Part shown: positions 1-7,263 of the stretch, piece after piece
How the letters are laid out: each line of letters begins with the position of its first letter
Position numbering within the stretch: position 1 is the first letter of the stretch
Source of the DNA: Alphaproteobacteria bacterium
GTDB lineage: Bacteria; Pseudomonadota; Alphaproteobacteria; Rickettsiales; JAFLCR01
NCBI GenBank assembly: GCA_017302755.1
Contig: JAFLCR010000022.1
Location: forward strand, 1-16,502
Direction: 5' to 3'
Length of the DNA: 16,502 nucleotides
Program-made: the position numbers and the translations under genes
Notes under the pieces: model-generated
What the model saw: only the letters and a program-made list of their open reading frames with translations
What the model was told of the DNA's origin: nothing
The model's database searches: none

Positions 1-81
1 GGCTGCAAATAGTGCATTTCTCGGCTTCCGGTGCTCTCGTACCTGTATGTACGTTCCGCTCCGGTTCTCGAAATCCGCCAT
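1..81 (-). CDS. Small ORF of unknown function, cut by the window edge
   Basis: An open frame starts at an ATG on the minus strand (79-81) and stays open to base 1, giving 27 codons beginning MADFENRSGTYIQVREHR and rich in Arg, His and Lys. GAGGAG lies three bases before the ATG, which is a strong but tightly spaced ribosome binding site. It begins 51 bases after the rpsR stop on the same strand, where rplI or a DUF2232 membrane protein is often found in alphaproteobacteria; the visible residues do not look like the start of either. Most of the frame lies inside the imperfect palindrome at 16-74, so it may be a repeat that happens to be open rather than a true gene. I do not recognise a function. 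Confidence 0.35.
   Translation of the reverse strand, partial: MADFENRSGTYIQVREHRKPRNALFAA
16..74. repeat. Imperfect palindrome, possible dispersed repeat
   Basis: A perfect core CGTAC (38-42), loop CTGTAT (43-48), GTACG (49-53) is flanked by further nearly symmetric pieces: CCGG at 28-31 against CCGG at 61-64, and ATTTC at 16-20 against GAAAT at 70-74. The outer pairs are each one base off exact symmetry. The element lies just downstream of rpsR and overlaps a truncated open frame. Its shape suggests a small palindromic intergenic element, but no second copy is visible in this window, so calling it dispersed is inference. Confidence 0.4.
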
Positions 82-132
82 TTTCTCCTCGCTCAGCAGT
101 TTCCAGCGACCCACCCAGGGGGCCCGCCGTTC

Positions 133-402
133 TTACTTCGCGACGAAGGGAAGCAGGGCGAGGTTGCGGGCGCGGTGAATAGCTTGCTTGAGTTCGCGCT
201 GTTTCTTCGCGCAGACCGCGGTGATGCGGCTGGGGATCATCTTGCCGCGCTCGGAAATATAGCGCGAGAGGAGCTTCACGTCCTTGTAGTCGATCTTCGG
301 CGCGTTGGAGCCGGAGAGCGGGCAGGTCTTGCGACGGCGGAAGAACACGCGCTTGGCGCCGCCTTCGGAACGGTCGGAGGAGGGGCGGGGGGAATCGTTC
401 AT
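133..402 (-). CDS. rpsR: Small ribosomal subunit protein bS18
   Basis: This 89-residue protein binds next to bS6 on the platform of the 30S subunit. The family core is clear: KRVFFRRRKTCPLSG near residues 17-31, KIDYKDVKLLSRYISERGKM in the middle, and the basic end RARNLALLPFV. The first 16 residues are a variable Ser/Asp/Arg-rich leader. The start is well fixed: AAGGAG (409-414, minus strand) sits six bases before the ATG and is itself made by the last two sense codons of rpsF, Lys-Glu, so the two genes are translationally linked. Only three bases separate the rpsF stop from this start. Length and sequence are normal for the family. Confidence 0.97.
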   Translation of the reverse strand: MNDSPRPSSDRSEGGAKRVFFRRRKTCPLSGSNAPKIDYKDVKLLSRYISERGKMIPSRITAVCAKKQRELKQAIHRARNLALLPFVAK

Positions 403-405
403 GGC

Positions 406-858
406 TTACTCCTTCGGTTCCTTGGGTTCGCGGGGCTCGCGGTCGCCGCGGTATTCGCGATCGCCACGGTCGCCGCGGGGCTCGCGTTCGGGGCGTTCGC
501 CGAAGCGGGGCTCACGGCCCTCGCCGTAGGACTCGCTCTTGTTCTGCAGCATGATGCTCTGGCCTTCGTCATGCGCGTCGACTCGCACGGTCAGGGTGCG
601 GACCACGTCTTCGTTGATGCGCATGTTGCGTTCCATCTCCTGCACGGCGGCGCTGGGCGCGTCGATCACGAGATAGGCGTAATGGCCCTTGCGGTTCTTT
701 TTGATGCGATAAGCGAGGTTGCGCAGACCCCAATACTCGTTGCGCAGCACCTTGCCGCCCTCGGCGGCGATAATGCCGGAATACTGTTCGACCAGCTTGT
801 TCACTTCGGACGGGCTGATGTCCTGCCGGGTGACGAAGGTGCTTTCATAGAGCGCCAT
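406..858 (-). CDS. rpsF: Small ribosomal subunit protein bS6 with a long charged tail
   Basis: This is the bS6 protein of the 30S platform, partner of bS18. Residues 1 to about 95 form the usual ferredoxin-like fold, with YESTFVTRQDIS at the start, the GLRNLAYRIKKNRKGHY segment (residues 44-60), and MRINEDVVRTL near 79-89. Residues from about 105 to 150 are an added low-complexity tail of Arg, Glu, Gly, Asp and Pro with repeated RGDR and EPRE/EPKE units, probably disordered. Extended tails are common in alphaproteobacterial bS6, but this one is strikingly repetitive. AGGAG (869-873) precedes the ATG by ten bases. A promoter candidate lies at 908-935. It is the first gene of an rpsF-rpsR operon divergent from fabD. 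Confidence 0.97.
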   Translation of the reverse strand: MALYESTFVTRQDISPSEVNKLVEQYSGIIAAEGGKVLRNEYWGLRNLAYRIKKNRKGHYAYLVIDAPSAAVQEMERNMRINEDVVRTLTVRVDAHDEGQSIMLQNKSESYGEGREPRFGERPEREPRGDRGDREYRGDREPREPKEPKE

Positions 859-907
859 AAGACGAATGCTCCTGGAATATAAACGAAAGTTTTTTTAGAG
901 AGGGGCA

Positions 908-935
908 AACATACAGATTTTCCGCCCCGTTGCAA
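908..935 (-). promoter_or_regulatory. Candidate sigma-70 promoter for rpsF-rpsR
   Basis: On the minus strand, TTGCAA (930-935) and TATGTT (908-913) are separated by 16 bases. Each hexamer matches the -35 and -10 consensus at four of six positions. The predicted start would be about 40-45 bases before the rpsF ATG. The divergent gap of 181 bases to fabD must hold promoters for both directions, which supports the call. Confidence 0.5.
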
Positions 936-963
936 GCAGTTATTGGGAAAATCGTTTTGCCGC

Positions 964-993
964 TTGCCTGCGCCTGGGATAACCCCTTATAGA
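964..993 (+). promoter_or_regulatory. Candidate promoter for the fab operon
   Basis: TTGCCT (964-969) and TATAGA (988-993) are 18 bases apart on the plus strand, each with four of six consensus matches. It would start transcription near base 1000, about 40 bases before fabD. AGGA at 1026-1029 then serves as ribosome binding site, ten bases before the ATG. Confidence 0.4.
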
Positions 994-1039
994 GGCCACT
1001 CTGCATACCATGTCGCCAACCAGATAGGACACTGATTTT

Positions 1040-1987
1040 ATGGGTCAAACGGCATTTCTTTTCCCCGGTCAGGGTTCTCAGTCCGCCGGGATGGGCAAGG
1101 AGCTGGCGGAAGCATTCCCCGAAGCGAAGCTGGTCTTTGAGGAGGTGGATGACGCCTTAAACCAAAAACTTTCCCGTCTGGCCTTTGAAGGTCCGCAGGA
1201 CGAACTGACCCTTACGGAAAACGCCCAGCCCGCCATCATGGCTTGCTCGCTGGCCGTGCTGAAGGTGATCGAGAAGCAGGGCGGCAAGCAGCTGCCCGAT
1301 CTTTGCGCTTATGTGGCCGGCCACTCGCTGGGCGAATACAGCGCGCTCTGCGCTGCAGGCACATTTTCGCTGTCGGATACGGCGCGCCTCCTGAAACTGC
1401 GCGGCCAGGCCATGCAGAAAGCCGTGAAGCCCGGCGAAGGCGCGATGGCCGCGTTGCTCGGCGCCGAACTTGAACAGGCGCTCGCCATTGCTAAAGAAGC
1501 GGAAGCTGGGGGCGATGTGTGCGAAGTCGCCAATGATAATGCGCCTGGCCAGGTCGTCATCAGCGGCAGCGCCATCGGCGTCGATAAGGCGATCGAGATC
1601 GCCAAAGCCCAGGGCATCAAGCGCGCCGTGAAGCTGGCGGTAAGCGCGCCCTTCCATTCGAGCCTCATGCAGCCCGCCGCCGTGGCGATGAAAGACGCGC
1701 TTCAGAAAACCGCGATGCAGCGTCCCTCCGTGACGCTCATCGCCAACGTGACGGCGGAAGCGACGCAGGATCCCGAAGCCATCCGCGCTCTTTTAGTGGA
1801 GCAGGTGACGGGCCGTGTGCGCTGGAGGGAGTCTATTCTAACCCTGCAAAAACTGGGCGTTTCGAGAGTAGTGGAAATCGGCGCAGGCAATGTGCTCGCG
1901 GGCATGATGAAGCGCATCGCGCCGGAGATCACGGCAGTGTCTGTTCACACACCGAAAGATATTGAAGCTTTATTGGAGACTGCGTGA
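1040..1987 (+). CDS. fabD: Malonyl-CoA:ACP transacylase
   Basis: FabD moves the malonyl group from malonyl-CoA to the phosphopantetheine arm of ACP, supplying the elongating units for type II fatty-acid synthesis in the cytoplasm. The 315-residue protein has the family signatures: FPGQGSQ at residues 8-14, the nucleophile elbow GHSLGEYSA with Ser96, Arg121 in KLRGQAMQ (binds the malonyl carboxylate), and APFHSSLM with catalytic His206. Length is normal (about 310). It heads the fabD-fabG-acpP-fabF cluster and its TGA overlaps the fabG ATG by one base, so translation is probably coupled. Confidence 0.97.
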   Translation: MGQTAFLFPGQGSQSAGMGKELAEAFPEAKLVFEEVDDALNQKLSRLAFEGPQDELTLTENAQPAIMACSLAVLKVIEKQGGKQLPDLCAYVAGHSLGEYSALCAAGTFSLSDTARLLKLRGQAMQKAVKPGEGAMAALLGAELEQALAIAKEAEAGGDVCEVANDNAPGQVVISGSAIGVDKAIEIAKAQGIKRAVKLAVSAPFHSSLMQPAAVAMKDALQKTAMQRPSVTLIANVTAEATQDPEAIRALLVEQVTGRVRWRESILTLQKLGVSRVVEIGAGNVLAGMMKRIAPEITAVSVHTPKDIEALLETA

Positions 1988-2718
1988 TGTTTTCTCTTTC
2001 CGGCAAAACCGCGCTGGTGACAGGCGCCAGCGGCGGCATCGGCAGTGCGGTTGCAAAAGCATTGGCGGCACAAGGCGCGAAGCTCGCGCTTTCCGGCACG
2101 CGCGCCGACGCGCTGCAGCACCTCGCTTCCGAGATCGGCGGCGTGGCGCTGCCCTGCGACCTTTCCTCTCCCGAAGCGGTGGATGCGCTCATCCCGCAGG
2201 CCGAAACCGCGCTTGGCCAAGTGGACATTCTCATCTGCAACGCCGGCCTCACCAAAGACGGCCTGGCGCTACGAATGAAACTCGAAGAATGGGACCAGGT
2301 GCTGCGCGTCAACCTCTCGGCGACCTTCCAGCTCAACAAAGCCGCGCTTAAAGGTATGCTGAAGCGCCGTGCGGGCCGCATTATTAATATGGCGTCCGTG
2401 GTGGCGGTGATGGGCAATCCCGGCCAGGCGAATTACTGCGCTTCGAAAGCAGGCATGATCGGCATGACCAAATCCCTCGCCCAGGAAGTGGCGAGCCGAA
2501 ATGTCACGGTGAACTGCATCGCTCCCGGCTTCATCGAAACCGCCATGACTGGCGCGCTCACCGAAGACCAGAAATCTCGCATCACCCAGAACATTCCCCT
2601 GGGGCGCATGGGCGCGGCTTCGGACATCGCCGCGGCAGCCGTGTTTCTCGCCTCGGAGGAAGCCGCCTATATCACGGGTCAGACATTGCATGTGAATGGC
2701 GGCTTGTTAATGGTGTAA
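1987..2718 (+). CDS. fabG: 3-oxoacyl-ACP reductase
   Basis: FabG uses NADPH to reduce 3-oxoacyl-ACP to 3-hydroxyacyl-ACP, the first reduction in each elongation round. It is a classical short-chain dehydrogenase of 243 residues: nucleotide motif TGASGGIG (12-19), NAG (85-87), and the catalytic set Asn109, Ser137, Tyr150 and Lys154 in the YCASK motif. The C-terminal HVNGG motif is also present. I chose the ATG at 1987, which overlaps the fabD stop and has GGAG at a good distance. A GTG at 1984 would add one residue and cannot be excluded. All catalytic residues are intact. Confidence 0.97.
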   Translation: MFSLSGKTALVTGASGGIGSAVAKALAAQGAKLALSGTRADALQHLASEIGGVALPCDLSSPEAVDALIPQAETALGQVDILICNAGLTKDGLALRMKLEEWDQVLRVNLSATFQLNKAALKGMLKRRAGRIINMASVVAVMGNPGQANYCASKAGMIGMTKSLAQEVASRNVTVNCIAPGFIETAMTGALTEDQKSRITQNIPLGRMGAASDIAAAAVFLASEEAAYITGQTLHVNGGLLMV

Positions 2719-2742
2719 CCTGATGAATTAGCAGCGTTCGTT

Positions 2743-2770
2743 TTGCTGGCAAATTCTAATGGAGTATGGT
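2743..2770 (+). promoter_or_regulatory. Candidate internal promoter before acpP
   Basis: TTGCTG (2743-2748) and TATGGT (2765-2770) are 16 bases apart in the 105-base gap between fabG and acpP. The matches are moderate. A separate promoter for acpP would fit the high demand for ACP relative to the enzymes, but this is inference from a gap that is unusually wide for the operon. Confidence 0.35.
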
Positions 2771-2823
2771 ACCTACCGCTCTTACCCCTGCTGGGATCGT
2801 TTCAACATTCAAGGAACCTGATA

Positions 2824-3066
2824 ATGACCGATACTCTGGAACGCGTGAAAAAGATCGTCGTCGAACATCTCGGCGTGGAAGAATCCAAGGTGACGGCCCA
2901 GGCCAGCTTCATTGACGACCTCGGCGCGGACAGCCTCGACACCGTCGAACTCGTGATGGCCTTCGAAGAAGAATTCGGCTGCGAGATTCCCGATGAAGCC
3001 GCGGAAAAAATTCAGACCGTCGGCGATGCGGTGAAATTCATCGAGGCCAATGCGGCTGTTAATTGA
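2824..3066 (+). CDS. acpP: Acyl carrier protein
   Basis: ACP carries growing acyl chains on a phosphopantetheine arm and shuttles them between the Fab enzymes and lipid synthesis. The 80-residue acidic protein has the attachment motif DDLGADSLDTVEL, with Ser37 as the modified serine, and the four-helix pattern of the family. The start at MTDTLERV is fixed by AAGGA at 2811-2815, eight bases upstream, and by family length. An upstream in-frame start at 2743 would add 27 unrelated residues and is rejected. It lies between fabG and fabF as in many bacteria. Confidence 0.98.
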   Translation: MTDTLERVKKIVVEHLGVEESKVTAQASFIDDLGADSLDTVELVMAFEEEFGCEIPDEAAEKIQTVGDAVKFIEANAAVN

Positions 3067-3098
3067 TTCCCTGTAAAGAACGGCATTAGAGGCAACCG

Positions 3099-4361
3099 AT
3101 GCGCCGCGTGGTCGTCACCGGTCTTGGTCTGGTCACCCCGCTCGCTAGCGGCGTGGAGCTTACCTGGAAACGTCTGCTCGCCGGGCAGTCCGGTGTGCGG
3201 GCTATTGCGCCCGAGCGCTTCGACGTGTCCGACCTTCCGGCGCGCATCGCGGGTCAGGTGATTTTCGGCAAGGGCGAAGGCGAGTTCGACCTCGAACGCT
3301 ACGTCCCGATCAAAGATCAGAAGAAAATGGATGTCTTCATCCATTACGGCATGGGCGCGGCGGTGCAGGCGGTTGAGGATTCGGGATGGATGCCAGAAGA
3401 CGATGCCGCGCGCGAGCGCACCGGCGTCATGATCGGCTCCGGCATCGGCGGCCTGCCGCTGATCGAGGAAACCTCGCTGCATATGCATGACAAAGGCCCG
3501 CGCCGCGTAAGCCCTTTCTTCATTCCCGCGAGCTTGATCAACCTTGTCTCCGGCAATGTTTCTATCAAATACGGTTTCAAAGGCCCGAACCATGCAGTGG
3601 TGACTGCCTGCTCCACCGGTGCACATGCGATCGGCGATGCGGCGCGCATCATCAAATACGGCGACGCGGATGTGATGATCGCCGGCGGCGCGGAATGCGC
3701 AGTCAGCCGCATCGGCATGGCCGGTTTCGCGGCGGCGCGCGCGCTTTCCACGAATTTCAACGACACGCCCGCCAAAGCTTCCCGCCCGTGGGACAAGGAT
3801 CGCGACGGCTTCGTGATGGGTGAAGGCGCGGGCATCGTGGTGCTCGAAGAATATGAACACGCCAAGAAGCGCGGCGCGAAGATCTACGCCGAAGTGGTGG
3901 GTTACGGCATGTCCGGCGACGCCTACCACCTGACGGCTCCGGCGCCGGACGGCAACGGTGGCCAGCGCGCGATGCGCAACGCCCTGAATGATGCGAAGCT
4001 GAACCCGGAAGACATTGATTACGTCAATGCCCATGGAACCTCAACTCCGCTCGGTGACGAGATCGAGCTGGCCGCAGTGAAGCGGCAGTTTGGCGAAGCG
4101 GCGAAGAAACTGTCCATGTCCTCCACCAAATCTTCGATCGGCCATCTGCTCGGCGCGGCGGGGGCAGTGGAGGCAATCTTCTCGCTGCTCGCGATTCGCG
4201 ACGGCATTGTCCCGCCGACGCTCAATCTCGACAACCCCTCCGAAGGCTGCGACATCGACCTCGTGCCGCATAAGGCGAAGGAACGCAAGGTGCGCGCCGC
4301 GCTTTCCAACTCTTTCGGTTTCGGCGGCACTAACGCATCAGTGATCTTCAAAGCCGTATAG
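3099..4361 (+). CDS. fabF: 3-oxoacyl-ACP synthase II
   Basis: FabF condenses malonyl-ACP with acyl-ACP, releasing CO2, to lengthen the chain by two carbons. The 420-residue protein is a full-length thiolase-fold KAS enzyme with the Cys-His-His triad: Cys171 in VVTACSTGAHA, His312 in NAHGTSTPLGD and His349 in SSIGHLLGAAG, with Lys344 nearby. The C-terminal NSFGFGGTNAS motif is intact. AGAGG (3088-3092) lies six bases before the ATG. The gap from acpP is only 32 bases. FabF rather than FabB is favoured by the acpP-fabF-mltG order and the length. Confidence 0.97.
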   Translation: MRRVVVTGLGLVTPLASGVELTWKRLLAGQSGVRAIAPERFDVSDLPARIAGQVIFGKGEGEFDLERYVPIKDQKKMDVFIHYGMGAAVQAVEDSGWMPEDDAARERTGVMIGSGIGGLPLIEETSLHMHDKGPRRVSPFFIPASLINLVSGNVSIKYGFKGPNHAVVTACSTGAHAIGDAARIIKYGDADVMIAGGAECAVSRIGMAGFAAARALSTNFNDTPAKASRPWDKDRDGFVMGEGAGIVVLEEYEHAKKRGAKIYAEVVGYGMSGDAYHLTAPAPDGNGGQRAMRNALNDAKLNPEDIDYVNAHGTSTPLGDEIELAAVKRQFGEAAKKLSMSSTKSSIGHLLGAAGAVEAIFSLLAIRDGIVPPTLNLDNPSEGCDIDLVPHKAKERKVRAALSNSFGFGGTNASVIFKAV

Positions 4362-4405
4362 CCTTCTGACATTTTCCCTGCCATAGTGCATGCTTTCCAA
4401 GAATG

Positions 4406-4410
4406 AAGGA
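4406..4410 (+). promoter_or_regulatory. Ribosome binding site that decides the mltG start
   Basis: AAGGA here overlaps the first possible ATG (4410) but stands five bases before the second in-frame ATG (4416). The second is therefore the likely start. Confidence 0.6.
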
Positions 4411-4415
4411 TGCAC

Positions 4416-5387
4416 ATGCGCCGTTGGCTCCTTTACGCGTTGATCTGGGCAGGCATCCTAAGCGGCCTCGCGGGGCTTGGGCTTTACAGCTACTACCTCT
4501 CTCCCGGGCCGATGGAAGCACCCGTCACCGTGATCCTACCCAAGGGTGGCGTGCAAGGCACGGCCGCAACGCTCTCCGAATCTGGTGTTGTTGCCTGGCC
4601 TCTGGCCTTCAAGATTGTTGCCGTGGCGAGCGGCCAGCATAAAAAACTCAAAGCCGGCGAATACATCTTCGAACCAGGCATGTCGCCCAAGGACGTGCTC
4701 GGCAAGCTGGTGCGCGGCGAGGTGGTGATCCGCAAATTCACCGTCCCCGAAGGCCTCAGCGCCTGGGAAGTGGTGGAGCGCCTGAAGGCGGAAGCCGCAA
4801 TGACCGGAGAGATAACGGCGCTTCCACAGGAAGGCTCGCTGCTTCCGGAAACTTACCACTTCGCCTATGGCGATGACCGCGCCGCGCTGCTTGCGCGCAT
4901 GGCGCAGGACCATGAGAAAACGTTGAATGCGTTGTGGGCGAGCCGCCAGGAGAACCTCCCCTGGAAAACGCCCGCCGAGGCTGTGATCGCTGCTTCCATT
5001 GTCGAGAAGGAAACCGGCCATGTGGAAGAACGCGACCGCGTGGCCTCCGTGTTTGCGAATCGCCTTCGCATCGGCATGAAACTGCAAAGTGACCCGACGG
5101 TGATCTATGGGATTACGTCCGGCAAAGGGCCGCTCGGACGCGATCTTACCCGCGCCGATCTCGAGCGCGACACGCCCTATAACACCTATACCCGCGAAGG
5201 GTTGACGCCCGGCCCCATCGCTAACCCCGGCAAGGCGAGCCTGGAGGCGGTGTTGAACCCGCCGGTGACGAAGGATCTTTATTTCGTCGCCACCGGCCAG
5301 GGCGACGGGCGACACTTTTTTGCCGAATCCCTGGAGGAGCATAACCGGAACGTCACCCGCTACCGCCTGACCCAACGCAAGCCATGA
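4416..5387 (+). CDS. mltG: Endolytic murein transglycosylase MltG
   Basis: MltG (YceG family) is an inner-membrane enzyme that cuts nascent peptidoglycan strands and is thought to set glycan length. The 323-residue protein has one N-terminal membrane segment (about residues 5-28) placing the rest in the periplasm. A LysM-like region follows around 30-110. The catalytic domain carries IAASIVEKETG (191-201), with Glu197 or Glu199 aligning to the essential glutamate. The conserved DRVASVFANRL and LQSDPTVIYG stretches follow, then YNTYTREGLTPGPIANPG. It lies 54 bases after fabF, a common pairing in proteobacteria linking envelope lipid and wall synthesis. The start was chosen from the ribosome binding site; 4410 would add two residues. 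Confidence 0.93.
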   Translation: MRRWLLYALIWAGILSGLAGLGLYSYYLSPGPMEAPVTVILPKGGVQGTAATLSESGVVAWPLAFKIVAVASGQHKKLKAGEYIFEPGMSPKDVLGKLVRGEVVIRKFTVPEGLSAWEVVERLKAEAAMTGEITALPQEGSLLPETYHFAYGDDRAALLARMAQDHEKTLNALWASRQENLPWKTPAEAVIAASIVEKETGHVEERDRVASVFANRLRIGMKLQSDPTVIYGITSGKGPLGRDLTRADLERDTPYNTYTREGLTPGPIANPGKASLEAVLNPPVTKDLYFVATGQGDGRHFFAESLEEHNRNVTRYRLTQRKP

Positions 5388-5394
5388 GGCAGAT

Positions 5395-6363
5395 ATGCGC
5401 GCGATCCTGATAGAAAAAGACGGCGTCGCCTTAAAGGATATTCCGGAAAGCGCGTTGCCTGAAGGCGACGTCACCGTGGCGATCGAGTATTCCACGCTCA
5501 ACTACAAGGATGGCCTGGCCCTGACCGGCGCCGCGCCGGTGGTGCGCAAGTTTCCCATGATTCCGGGGGTGGATTTCGCGGGCACGGTCACTGCTTCCGC
5601 GCATGGAGATTTCAAGCCTGGAGACAAAGTAATCCTGAACAGCTGGGGCGTTGGTGAACTGCACTGGGGCGGGCTGGCGCAGCAGGCGCGGGTGAAAGGC
5701 GACTGGCTCATCCCGCTTCCTTCCGCGTTCACGACCAGGCAGGCCATGGCGATCGGCACCGCTGGTTACACCGCCATGCTCTGTATATTGGTGCTGGAAG
5801 CGCATGGGGTAAGCCCGCAGAATGGCGAGGTGGCGGTGAGCGGCGCGTCGGGCGGCGTCGGCAGCGTGGCCATCGCCGTGTTGGCGAAGCTGGGCTACAC
5901 GGTGGCGGCCATCACCGGAAAGCCGCAGGAAGAAGCATATTTAAAGGGACTCGGCGCTTCCGTCATTCTGGACCGGCACGAGCTTCCAGCTGTTCCGAAG
6001 CCCTTGGAGAAGGAACGCTGGGCCGGAGCGGTCGACACGGTCGGCGGTGTGGTGCTTTCGGCGCTCTGCGCGCAGATGCGCTATCACGGGGTCATTGCCG
6101 CCTGCGGCCTCGCCGGAGGAGCTGCCTTTGCAGGAAATGTCATGCCTTTCATTCTGCGTGGCGTCATGCTGGCGGGCGTGGAGAGTGTCTATGTGCCGAA
6201 AGAACAGCGCATCGTCGCCTGGAACCGCCTCGCGCGCGATCTGGAGCTGCGACACGTAGAGAGCATGATGCATGAAATCGGACTGGAAGACGCCCTGAAG
6301 CTTGCGCCCGACCTCATCGCCGGAAAGCGGCATGGCCGCATCGTCGTCAACGTGAACCGCTAA
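5395..6363 (+). CDS. acuI: Acrylyl-CoA reductase (NADPH), AcuI/YhdH family
   Basis: Members of this family of medium-chain reductases reduce acrylyl-CoA to propionyl-CoA with NADPH, detoxifying a reactive enoyl-CoA made in propionate or dimethylsulfoniopropionate metabolism. The 322-residue protein has the family start (LNYKDGLALTG, then IPGVDFAGTV), the nucleotide-binding SGASGGVGSVAIAVLAKLGY, and the typical AcuI stretches WAGAVDTVGG, AACGLAGG and MPFILRGV. No zinc-binding residues are expected in this branch. GAGG (5386-5389) overlaps the mltG stop and stands five bases before the ATG, so it is co-transcribed with mltG. The substrate is inferred from the family. Its TAA overlaps the stop of the convergent folD gene. 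Confidence 0.9.
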   Translation: MRAILIEKDGVALKDIPESALPEGDVTVAIEYSTLNYKDGLALTGAAPVVRKFPMIPGVDFAGTVTASAHGDFKPGDKVILNSWGVGELHWGGLAQQARVKGDWLIPLPSAFTTRQAMAIGTAGYTAMLCILVLEAHGVSPQNGEVAVSGASGGVGSVAIAVLAKLGYTVAAITGKPQEEAYLKGLGASVILDRHELPAVPKPLEKERWAGAVDTVGGVVLSALCAQMRYHGVIAACGLAGGAAFAGNVMPFILRGVMLAGVESVYVPKEQRIVAWNRLARDLELRHVESMMHEIGLEDALKLAPDLIAGKRHGRIVVNVNR

Positions 6364-7259
6364 AGCGTGCCGTAATCCACGCTGCGCTGCAGGCATGCGG
6401 CTTTCACTGTATTGGCGAGCAGGCAGGCGATGGTCATTGGCCCAACTCCGCCTGGCACTGGCGTGATTGCGGCGGCCACTTCCTTTGCCGACTCGAAATC
6501 CACATCGCCCACCAGCCGCGTCTTGCCGCCTTCGCCGGGGATGCGGTTGATGCCGACATCGATCACCACCGCGCCCGGCTTCACCCAGTCGCCCTTGATC
6601 ATCTGCGGCCTGCCCACGGCGGCCACGAGAATATCGGCGGTGCGGCATAGCTCCGGCAGGTGCGCGGTGCGCGAATGGGCGATGGTGACGGTGCAGTTCT
6701 CCCGCAGCAGCAGCAGGCTGAGCGGTTTGCCCACGATGTTCGAACGCCCGACCACGACCGCGTGCAAGCCTGAAAGGTCGCCCTGCGAGCGGTGCTGGAA
6801 GCAATGCTTGGCAAGCATCACGCAGCCTACCGGCGTGCAGGGGAACAGGCCTTCCTGCCCCGTCATCAGCTTGCCCGCGTTCTCGATGTGGAACCCATCC
6901 ACGTCCTTCTCGACGCGGATGTGCTTGATCACCGCCTCCTCGCTGATATGCGAGGGCAGGGGAAGCTGCACCAGGATGCCGTGCACCGCGTGATCTTCAT
7001 TGAGCTTGTCGAGTTTGCGCAGCAGCGTTTCCTGCGACACGTCGGCGGGCAGGTGATGCTCCCAGGAATGCATGCCCACTTCCTGCGTTGAGCGCACCTT
7101 GTTGCGCACATAGACTTCGCTCGCCGGGTCTTCCCCCACGCGCACCACGGCCAGGCCGGGGATGAGGTTGTAATCCCGCACGAGCACCTCCACTTGCCGC
7201 GCGGTTTCGGCCCGGATGGCGGCGGCGATGGCTTTTCCGTCGATGATATACGCTACCAT
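6360..7259 (-). CDS. folD: Methylenetetrahydrofolate dehydrogenase / cyclohydrolase
   Basis: FolD oxidises 5,10-methylene-THF with NADP and hydrolyses the product to 10-formyl-THF, supplying one-carbon units for purines and formyl-Met. The 299-residue protein has VGEDPASEVYVRNK with Tyr50 and catalytic Lys54, VHGILVQLPLP with Gln98, DVDGFH with Asp121, the nucleotide site VVGRSNIVGKP (169-179) and the C-terminal TPVPGGVGPMT (266-276). The start MVAYIIDGK fits the family; a longer in-frame extension upstream would lie inside the preceding FNR gene and is rejected. Only four bases separate it from that gene's stop, and no clear ribosome binding site is seen, so coupled translation is likely. 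Confidence 0.96.
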   Translation of the reverse strand: MVAYIIDGKAIAAAIRAETARQVEVLVRDYNLIPGLAVVRVGEDPASEVYVRNKVRSTQEVGMHSWEHHLPADVSQETLLRKLDKLNEDHAVHGILVQLPLPSHISEEAVIKHIRVEKDVDGFHIENAGKLMTGQEGLFPCTPVGCVMLAKHCFQHRSQGDLSGLHAVVVGRSNIVGKPLSLLLLRENCTVTIAHSRTAHLPELCRTADILVAAVGRPQMIKGDWVKPGAVVIDVGINRIPGEGGKTRLVGDVDFESAKEVAAAITPVPGGVGPMTIACLLANTVKAACLQRSVDYGTL

Positions 7260-7263
7260 GGTT

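Noticed and set aside
31..882. Long plus-strand open frame across rpsR and rpsF
   Set aside because: It is antisense to two clear ribosomal protein genes, has a low-complexity hydrophobic translation and crosses the rpsF-rpsR boundary; it arises from high GC.
2743..2823. Upstream extension of acpP
   Set aside because: It adds 27 residues with no family match, while MTDTLERV at 2824 has a good ribosome binding site and gives the normal ACP length.
3012..4034. 340-codon minus-strand open frame opposite fabF
   Set aside because: It is a mirror frame of a full-length enzyme with intact catalytic residues; the translation is His/Ala/Arg-rich without recognisable motifs.
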